A stretch of DNA of 6,742 bases from an uncultured Collinsella sp. (GTDB taxonomy: Bacteria; Actinomycetota; Coriobacteriia; Coriobacteriales; Coriobacteriaceae): assembly GCA_900548495.1 (NCBI GenBank), contig URKT01000099.1:1-6742 (forward strand). Reading direction: 5' to 3'. Positions 1 to 4,611 of the stretch are shown here, piece after piece. Position 1 is the stretch's first letter; every line of letters begins with the position of its first letter. The notes under the pieces are model-generated. The model saw only the letters and a program-made list of their open reading frames with translations, was not told the DNA's origin and did no database searches. A program made the position numbers and the translations under genes.

Positions 1-49
1 ACGAGATCTGCGCATGTCTCGTGGGCTCGGAGATGTGTATAAGAGACAG
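1..49 (+). other. Untrimmed Nextera i7/read-2 adapter (artefact)
   Basis: The contig opens with the tail of the Illumina i7 primer (ACGAGAT), an 8-base index (CTGCGCAT), the read-2 sequence GTCTCGTGGGCTCGG and the 19-base Tn5 mosaic end, which finishes at 49. This is library-preparation DNA, not genome. Translation across it yields the contaminant peptide MGSEMCIRDS. Biological sequence starts at about 50. Confidence 0.98.
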
Positions 50-456
50 CGTCATGAACGTGCTCGAAGACGGGGCACCTGGAGCTCTCGAACAACGTCG
101 CCGAGCAGGCCCAGCGAATCTTCGTCGTAGGGCGCAAGAACTGGCTCTTCAGCGATGCGCCGCGCGGCGCGCGGGCGTCTGCGGCGATATACAGCGTCAC
201 CACCACGGCCAAGGCCAACGGGCTCAATCCCAGGCTTTACGTCGAGTGGCTGCTGACCGAGATGCCCAACGCCGGCAAGCTCACCGATGAGGTTGTGGAC
301 TCGTTCCTGCCATGGTCGGATAGGGTGCCTGAGTCCTGCAAGCTCGACCCAGCCGCTGCCGAGAAGGCCAAAGAGATGCCTGACGACTTCATAATTAACA
401 TCGACCCCGATGCGTTCGACGACGAGATGGCGAACAACGCCGAGGAGGGCCTGTAG
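50..456 (+). pseudogene. tnpC: IS66-family transposase TnpC, C-terminal fragment with frameshift
   Basis: This is the end of the large DDE transposase that moves IS66 elements. From about 76 to the TAG at 454-456 the frame reads HLELSNNVAEQ..., FVVGRKNWLFSD, PRGARASAAIYS, NGLNPRLYVEWLL. These match the end of the catalytic domain, with the NNxxE motif that supplies the catalytic glutamate, and then the IS66 C-terminal element. The tail (MPDDFIINIDPDAFDDE) is also typical. The preceding residues, VMNVLEDG, are in another frame (51-74), and a TGA at 55-57 closes the main frame upstream. One extra G in the GGGG run at 72-75 explains the break. The gene is also truncated by the contig end. The frameshift may be a low-coverage sequencing error. 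Family assignment is firm; functional state is unknown. Confidence 0.88.
72..75 (+). other. Frameshift site in tnpC (GGGG run)
   Basis: Reading GAC GGG and then skipping one G gives CAC CTG GAG CTC, restoring the IS66 motif DG-HLELSNN. The observed sequence has one base too many here. It lies only about 25 bases from the adapter junction, where read support is likely thin, so it may be an error, but a decayed IS copy is equally possible. Confidence 0.75.
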
Positions 457-493
457 CGACATAGCGGCCTAAGGCATACCGCAACGCAAAGAT

Positions 494-546
494 GGAAACG
501 TCCAGGACTTTTCCATCCGTATGCCGGAATGGTCCTGGACGTTTCC
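494..546. repeat. Perfect 15-bp inverted repeat inside the IS66 right end
   Basis: GGAAACGTCCAGGAC at 494-508 is exactly complementary to GTCCTGGACGTTTCC at 532-546, with a 23-nt loop that itself holds TTCC (511-514) and GGAA (526-529). It sits between the transposase stop codon (456) and the terminal repeat (551-572). No T-run follows on the plus strand, so it is not a canonical intrinsic terminator. It could terminate or attenuate transcription leaving or entering the element, or be a structure used in transposition. The repeat is certain; its role is a guess. Confidence 0.9.
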
Positions 547-550
547 TGCT

Positions 551-572
551 ACGCGGTCATTTTGACGCTTAC
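551..572 (-). repeat. IS66 right terminal inverted repeat (IRR)
   Basis: Read on the minus strand from 572, the sequence begins GTAAGCGTCAAAATGACC, the IS66-type tip. It matches 1955-1976 on the plus strand at 21 of 22 positions; the only change is T/C at the eighth base. The element it belongs to extends left, towards the transposase fragment. Confidence 0.85.
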
Positions 573-575
573 GCT

Positions 576-1901
576 CTAATGCCTCCACCGCTTGTCGCGG
601 GCGGGGTAGACGATCCAGGCGGATGCGTAGCTTGCGATAAGGCAGACAATGACGCAGACGATGCTTGTCTGGAACCCGAATGAGTCATTGATAACGCCCC
701 AGATTACGCTTGCGAAGCCAATGCCGATGTCATTGGCGAGCAGGAACAGGGCGTTTGCGGCGCCCCAGCGCTCTGGCGGGGTGTTCTTTACCGCTACGCT
801 TTGATTAAGTGGCAGGCTTATGCCAGTGGCGAGACCATAGAAGATTCCGGACGCCAGGAAGACAGGTTCCCCGTACGGTGCGGCAAGTAGCATAAGGCAG
901 CAGAGGATGCCGCACGCGACGGCTCCGGTCATTGTTTTGATTGCAGGTACGGTGTCCATGAAATGCTTTGAAATCATGCGAATGATAATCATGCTTACCG
1001 CGCTGATGGTGTAGAAGAGACCGGCGTGGGTATAGCCGAGAGTAGTACCGTACAGACCAGCAAAGAAGACGCCAAAGCCAAAAGTGGGGCACATGATCAT
1101 CTGTGGGATGGCGCCAGGCAATGCGCGCGGCTCGAAGATGTTGAATGAGTCACGCAGGGTTCTCTTGGACACCTGGTCGCCTTCAGGATACTTTTCACTG
1201 TTAATTGTTTCGGATGTAGTTACTGTGGTGGGGCTGGGTGCCTGCCCGTCTTTTGAGTCGAGTTCGAGCCGGGTTTCCATTTTGATTCGGTATGCGCTGG
1301 AGCTTGGCAGAGTTTGCCATTTACTTTCATAGCGTGCGTTGAGGGCGATTACAAGCCCTGCAAACCCAACCAGGGCAAGGCCGACATAGAGGTTCGTTGA
1401 GGGATCGGTTCCTACTAGGTAAAGTGCGAAGGCTGGGCCGATGCTCATGGCGATAGCCTGTCCGAGGCCGTGGTATCCAATGCCTTCGCCGAGCCGTTCT
1501 TGCGGTAAGACGCTTGCTGCGGCGGTCGAGGCTGCTGTTGTTGCTGCGCCAAAGCCCACGCCTTGCAGCAAACGGCTGATTGTGAAGAGGGGGATGCCTT
1601 GAACGACAGCGGACAGTGCTGTTCCTGCTATGAGGATAGCGATGCCGGCGATGATAACGAGTGAGCACTTGCCGTTGTCGATAACAGGGCCGACTAACAG
1701 TCGTGCTAACGCGGCGGCAATGGAGAAGACGAGTGCAAGTACGCCGGCAAGGCTCGCACCGTAACCTTGGCCTGCCAGGAAGACGCTGGTTCCACTGTTG
1801 AGTCCTTGGCCCATGACGAAGCAACAGAAGGTCAGCGCGATGATAAGCACGAAAATAAGCGACCACAGCTTCGGATGGTCGTCCTTACCGATATTTGGCA
1901 T
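576..1901 (-). CDS. MFS transporter, probable efflux permease
   Basis: A 441-residue integral membrane protein of the major facilitator superfamily; substrate unknown. Twelve hydrophobic segments fall in two sets of six (about residues 14-188 and 264-432), separated by a hydrophilic loop of about 73 residues (190-262) that is long for the family. A motif-A-like loop is at 66-84 (RLLVGPVIDNGK), a motif-B-like RLLQGVGFG at 110-118, and a GxxxGP-type stretch around 142-156. The ATG at 1899-1901 is chosen because AAAGGAGGG (1907-1915) precedes it at good spacing. The open frame runs on to 2009, but that stretch reads through the IS66 terminus and looks non-coding. The gene is intact, points at the IS66 copy on its left, and ends 3 bp from that IS tip. 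Drug, sugar or metabolite efflux are all possible. Confidence 0.88.
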   Translation of the reverse strand: MPNIGKDDHPKLWSLIFVLIIALTFCCFVMGQGLNSGTSVFLAGQGYGASLAGVLALVFSIAAALARLLVGPVIDNGKCSLVIIAGIAILIAGTALSAVVQGIPLFTISRLLQGVGFGAATTAASTAAASVLPQERLGEGIGYHGLGQAIAMSIGPAFALYLVGTDPSTNLYVGLALVGFAGLVIALNARYESKWQTLPSSSAYRIKMETRLELDSKDGQAPSPTTVTTSETINSEKYPEGDQVSKRTLRDSFNIFEPRALPGAIPQMIMCPTFGFGVFFAGLYGTTLGYTHAGLFYTISAVSMIIIRMISKHFMDTVPAIKTMTGAVACGILCCLMLLAAPYGEPVFLASGIFYGLATGISLPLNQSVAVKNTPPERWGAANALFLLANDIGIGFASVIWGVINDSFGFQTSIVCVIVCLIASYASAWIVYPARDKRWRH

Positions 1902-1954
1902 GAGAACCCTCCTTTGATTCCAATACTCGTGTTCTACGTCTGCAAAAGTGAGAT

Positions 1955-1976
1955 GTAAGCGCCAAAATGACCGCGT
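1955..1976 (+). repeat. Second IS66-type terminal inverted repeat, solitary left end
   Basis: The plus strand reads GTAAGCGCCAAAATGACC..., 21/22 identical to the reverse complement of 551-572. As an IS66 tip it would begin an element extending right, yet no IS66 tnpA, tnpB or tnpC follows; within about 75 bp the sequence becomes an ATPase fragment. It is therefore a remnant end, possibly extending to around 2020, left after deletion or recombination. The 8 bp outside it (AGTGAGAT) do not match the 8 bp outside the first end (GCTCTAAT), so the two are not the two sides of one insertion event. Confidence 0.8.
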
Positions 1977-2051
1977 CTTAACAACCCGCTGGGCTTGAGG
2001 CAGAATCATCGCATCGACTTATCCTAGAAACTGCCTGACGAAGGCGACAGG

Positions 2052-2705
2052 ATGCTTGTCAGCAAGGCGGCAAATCTTAACGAGAGCCAAATCCAAGAGC
2101 TTGCAAATCTTCAGCGAGGCGTTGCAGCAATATATCAGAACGAATGGACCGAACCTGTCCTCTGTCACATCGAACCGCATGAACGCGGCCTAGAGTACTC
2201 GCCAACACAGAGCAAGCACAGCGCGAAGGACAAGGTTTCTTCTGAAGAGCTTCGCTATCTCAACTCTTGTGTGCTTAATCCGTTCAAGCTCGATGAGCCA
2301 AGGGAATACAACTTCTGCGACTGTGTGCACAAGATGGACATACCTGACTCCATGAAGGCACGCTTGATTGAGATGGCAAGGACTCCTCTGTCCTCGAGGA
2401 AGCCACTGTTTGAATGGTGTGCTTATAGGTATTTCAATATTGGACGCATCCTCGACGACGCCAGGGATTTATCTGCCGACAGCCTCAAAGAGAGGCTTTG
2501 CTCCCATCTGCTTTCAAGCTGGAAATTCGAAGATGACTCCTCACCCGAAAGCTGGGGACCAATCCAATACCTGTTCATTCAGTCGATGTTTAACGCTCAT
2601 CTCAACGAGCTGAGAAAGAGGGGTACCGGCATCGAGACAACGGAAAAGGCCTCAGCACTCGCCGAAGTATCAGCGGTCTTATCTCAAACAAGGCCGGTGA
2701 TCTAA
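2052..2705 (+). CDS. C-terminal remnant of a HerA/VirB4-like (DUF87-type) ATPase
   Basis: This 217-residue ORF is probably the tail of a much larger ATP-binding protein. Residues 9-38 (LNESQIQELANL, RGVAAIYQNEW, EPVLC) match the final strand region of HerA/VirB4-like ATPases, where an LTxxQIxEL helix is followed by GVAxVYQNxWxEPVLC. The Walker A and B motor regions, which lie upstream in such proteins, are missing. Homology seems to run upstream of the ATG as KLPDEGDR (2028-2051) until an in-frame TAG at 2025-2027, and no clear ribosome site precedes the ATG, so it is probably an internal methionine. Residues 39-217 are mostly helical and unrecognised. The stop abuts the next ATG directly, implying an operon with the toxin. 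It is a truncated gene next to IS66 debris. The family call is by resemblance; the remnant should lack ATPase activity. Confidence 0.62.
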   Translation: MLVSKAANLNESQIQELANLQRGVAAIYQNEWTEPVLCHIEPHERGLEYSPTQSKHSAKDKVSSEELRYLNSCVLNPFKLDEPREYNFCDCVHKMDIPDSMKARLIEMARTPLSSRKPLFEWCAYRYFNIGRILDDARDLSADSLKERLCSHLLSSWKFEDDSSPESWGPIQYLFIQSMFNAHLNELRKRGTGIETTEKASALAEVSAVLSQTRPVI

Positions 2706-3989
2706 ATGGCGTTTGAAAATATAGAGCAATTAATGCCGGATACGACCGAAACGAGATTGGCCTTTGAGGAGGCGCAACGCACCGTTGCTGATTGTGCAGA
2801 TGCCGCATGGCGGGATATTTCTTCCGGCGATGTCCTAACCGCGAGCATTTCAACAGTTCAAGAAGCCGCAGATGACGCCTGGAAAGCATGCGAGCCAACA
2901 CTCAACGCTGCAGGCGAAACTGTCCGCGATGGCGCAAGGAACGGAGCTTATCTTGGCGGCAGGTTCGTACTTGGAGTTGCCGACGTTGGAGAAAACGCAT
3001 ATGTCGGTGTTCAATCGAATATTGAACTACTGGCCGAAGACGAAGAAGCAGCGGTGAAAACCGCGCAAACACACGCTGTTGACGATGCAGCCAACGCCTG
3101 GGGCGACTTCATGGAAGCCGACGAGCAGATACGGGAAATCGGAGACTATGTCGAAACTGGAGGCGAAATCGCCACTAAAGTTGCGCTTGGTGCCGTAGCC
3201 GTCACCGCTTCTGCCCCTGCAGCACTCGCTGCTGGGTCTGTACTCGTTCTTGACGAAATGGGAAAGAGCTTGGAAGCCGGCGCTGAAGACGGTGAGATAT
3301 CTCAGGAGGATATCGTCGGAGAAGTCGTTGCGGGAACTGTTACGGCAGCAACGCTTCTTGCCGGACGAGGTCTAAATAACTTTCTTGCCTCAAAGGCAGC
3401 AGAATCGGGCGCAAGCTCACGAATTCTGGATGATGCCGGAAAGGCAATTTACGAAGGCGACCGACTGCTTCCCAATAACGAGTTTGCGATCGACGGCGTG
3501 AAGTGTGCAACCGACGATCTCGGGCAGCTTTACCGCGTTGGCGACGACCTCGTTCCGAACATGAGCTATGAGATCAATGGGTATAAATACGTTACCGATG
3601 CAATGGGTAGGGTCGAATCGGCCGAAGGCTTCTTACAACTAAAGACCCACGAAGGTCGTTTGACCATCAAGGACACTATCCAGTCAATCGGAAAAGGGTT
3701 TGAAGAGCTTTTTGATCAAAGAGGCCATCTGATTGCCGACCGATTCAATGGATCAAATGGCCTTGAGAATATTGTCGCCATGGGCGGCGAGGTTAACCAA
3801 AAGCCTATGCAGCAATCGAGCAAAAATGCGCCGATGCTTTGGCTGATGGCGCTGAAGTGTTTTTCAAGGTTGAGCCACTTTATGAGGGCGGGTCATTCAG
3901 GCCTAGCTCGTTTGCTATCACGGACATTATTGACGGCGAAGAGACGGTTACGTTTCTTCTTAACACTGCAAAGGAAATGTAATGAGTGA
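2706..3989 (+). CDS. Polymorphic toxin with DNA/RNA non-specific endonuclease domain, C-terminus frameshifted
   Basis: A 427-residue protein as read. Residues 1-150 are acidic, alanine-rich and helical with no recognised LXG or WXG motif. Hydrophobic stretches at about 159-182 and 203-220 could be membrane-inserting helices. Two tandem 28-residue linker units cover 252-307 (LLPNNEFAIDG / LVPNMSYEING). From about 286 the Endonuclease_NS_2-type nuclease follows, with the catalytic-type RGH at 339-341 and NGSNGLENIV at about 348-357. After Q365 the frame is wrong: the other frame continues the family pattern (AYAAIEQKCADALADG, VFFKVEPLYEGGSFRPSSF, ending NTAKEM with TAA at 3980-3982). A one-base loss near 3799-3805 explains this; intact, the protein would be 425 residues. 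The start follows the ATPase stop with no gap. No signal peptide is seen. It is the presumed target of the downstream immunity protein. Confidence 0.8.
   Translation: MAFENIEQLMPDTTETRLAFEEAQRTVADCADAAWRDISSGDVLTASISTVQEAADDAWKACEPTLNAAGETVRDGARNGAYLGGRFVLGVADVGENAYVGVQSNIELLAEDEEAAVKTAQTHAVDDAANAWGDFMEADEQIREIGDYVETGGEIATKVALGAVAVTASAPAALAAGSVLVLDEMGKSLEAGAEDGEISQEDIVGEVVAGTVTAATLLAGRGLNNFLASKAAESGASSRILDDAGKAIYEGDRLLPNNEFAIDGVKCATDDLGQLYRVGDDLVPNMSYEINGYKYVTDAMGRVESAEGFLQLKTHEGRLTIKDTIQSIGKGFEELFDQRGHLIADRFNGSNGLENIVAMGGEVNQKPMQQSSKNAPMLWLMALKCFSRLSHFMRAGHSGLARLLSRTLLTAKRRLRFFLTLQRKCNE
3799..3805 (+). other. Frameshift (one-base deletion) in the toxin nuclease domain
   Basis: Before this point the coding frame starts at 2706; after it, conserved nuclease residues are in the frame that ends at the TAA at 3980-3982. 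Adding one base near the AAAAG at 3799-3803 restores VNQ-K-AYAAIEQ, the usual pattern. The restored stop overlaps the immunity start (TAATG), as expected for a coupled pair. The frame as read instead ends at 3989 with a basic tail unlike the family. Either a true inactivating mutation or a sequencing error. Confidence 0.85.
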
Positions 3990-4365
3990 AAAGAAGATGC
4001 TACAAGGGATAGCTTCAATTCTTGAGGAAACCCTCCCCGAAGACTGGAGCAAGGTCGTGTTTTACGCCGAGTACGCCGAGGGTGCGTTCTCTATTGAGTA
4101 TTACGTTGCTGGCAGCGGAAAAGACGACTTCGTTAAATGCTTTGACCAAAAAGGCGTTTCGAGGGCATCCTTGATGAAAAACTTTATGGCTATCAACAAG
4201 TTCATTGAACCTGAAAGGGCCGCGCTTAAGCCCGAAAAGAGATGGGGATCGATGACGCTTATTCTCCATTCCAACGGCAAGTTCAAAGTTGATTACGACT
4301 ACTCCGACATGACAGAAAACGCTTACGCCCGAAAGAAGGCCTGGAAAAAGAAATATCTCGCCTAG
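3982..4365 (+). CDS. YezG/DUF600-family immunity protein
   Basis: A 127-residue cytoplasmic protein that should neutralise the nuclease toxin encoded just upstream. Residues 100-107 (KFKVDYDY) followed by an acidic turn and a C-terminal AWKKKYLA are hallmarks of the DUF600/YezG family, whose members (for example Bacillus YezG, partner of YeeF) are immunity proteins of nuclease polymorphic toxins. The N-terminal part (KVVFYAEYAEGAFSIEYYV, about 25-43) fits the family's opening beta hairpin, and length is normal. A good ribosome site, AAGGAA (3971-3976), precedes the ATG at 3982. The ATG overlaps the restored toxin stop by one base, indicating translational coupling. The gene is complete although the toxin is broken. 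Binding to this particular toxin is inferred from gene order. Confidence 0.85.
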   Translation: MSEKKMLQGIASILEETLPEDWSKVVFYAEYAEGAFSIEYYVAGSGKDDFVKCFDQKGVSRASLMKNFMAINKFIEPERAALKPEKRWGSMTLILHSNGKFKVDYDYSDMTENAYARKKAWKKKYLA

Positions 4366-4384
4366 CAACGAACGGTCTGGGAAA

Positions 4385-4465
4385 TCACCGCAAAGCCACC
4401 CGTGCATACTCTTCGAGCGCACGCGTCGTCGGCAACGTTTCAACCAGCGCGTTTTTGGGAGCCAT
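4385..4465 (-). pseudogene. Possible 5' stump of an interrupted divergent gene (26 codons)
   Basis: On the minus strand an ATG at 4463-4465 opens a 26-codon frame, MAPKNALVETLPTTRALEEY..., ending in TGA at 4385-4387. An AGGGG (minus strand, 4471-4475) lies 5 nt upstream, and codons favour G or C in third position like the neighbouring DUF1846 gene. I do not recognise the product. Because it ends just where accessory DNA appears to start, it could be the first codons of a chromosomal gene cut by the island. It could equally be chance or a small peptide gene. Confidence 0.35.
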
Positions 4466-4512
4466 GCAAACCCCTGTTCAACATTCCTCGGGAGTGATTG
4501 CTCTCTATGACG

Positions 4513-4545
4513 AATGGGATTCCCCATCGGGGAATCCCATTTTTT
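4513..4545 (+). terminator. Perfect 13-bp dyad followed by a T-run
   Basis: AATGGGATTCCCC (4513-4525) and GGGGAATCCCATT (4529-4541) pair perfectly around a 3-nt loop, and the plus strand continues with T's to 4545, the form of an intrinsic terminator for rightward transcription. No matching T-run exists on the other strand. It lies directly against, and shares its T's with, the -35 box of the DUF1846 promoter, so an operator role is an alternative. Confidence 0.7.
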
Positions 4546-4569
4546 GTTGCCGACGACGTCCGGTATAAT
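4541..4569 (+). promoter_or_regulatory. Sigma-70-type promoter for the DUF1846 gene
   Basis: TTTTTG (4541-4546) is separated by 17 bp from a consensus TATAAT (4564-4569). Transcription would begin near 4576, about 36 nt before the chosen start at 4612, which supports that start over the longer open frame from 4498. Confidence 0.7.
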
Positions 4570-4611
4570 TTTTCCGTTTACGACGTCGTTCGGAAAGGGA
4601 TGCCGACCTCT

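Larger units (their letters stand above)
50..572 (+). mobile_element. IS66-family insertion sequence, 3' portion only
   Basis: This is the right-hand part of an IS66-family element. It holds the C-terminal end of the TnpC transposase (to 456), a 15-bp inverted repeat (494-546) and a terminal inverted repeat ending in CGCTTAC at 572; IS66 tips typically read GTAAGCG inward. The left part, with tnpA, tnpB and most of tnpC, lies off the contig. The 8 bp beyond the tip are GCTCTAAT; the target duplication expected for IS66 cannot be checked because the other end of this copy is absent. The exact tip is inferred from the family consensus and from the matching copy at 1955-1976. Confidence 0.85.

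Noticed and set aside
21..290. Plus-strand ORF beginning MGSEMCIRDS
   Set aside because: It starts inside the Nextera adapter and continues in the wrong frame across the IS66 transposase; a known contamination signature.
573..1954. Target-site duplication flanking a single element across the MFS gene
   Set aside because: The 8 bp outside each IS66 tip (GCTCTAAT and AGTGAGAT) do not match, and the tips face the wrong way for the MFS gene to be inside one IS.
1902..2009. 36-residue N-terminal extension of the MFS transporter
   Set aside because: It reads through the IS66 terminal repeat, has no ribosome site, and a strong AAAGGAGGG precedes the ATG at 1899-1901.
4390..4565. Plus-strand open frame reading through 4390-4565 as the end of an unknown gene
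   Set aside because: No start, no family resemblance, weaker codon bias than the opposite strand, and it crosses the dyad and promoter.
4498..4611. Longer N-terminus for the DUF1846 protein
   Set aside because: It would translate the dyad and the promoter; family members start at MRQGFDNEKY-like sequence.
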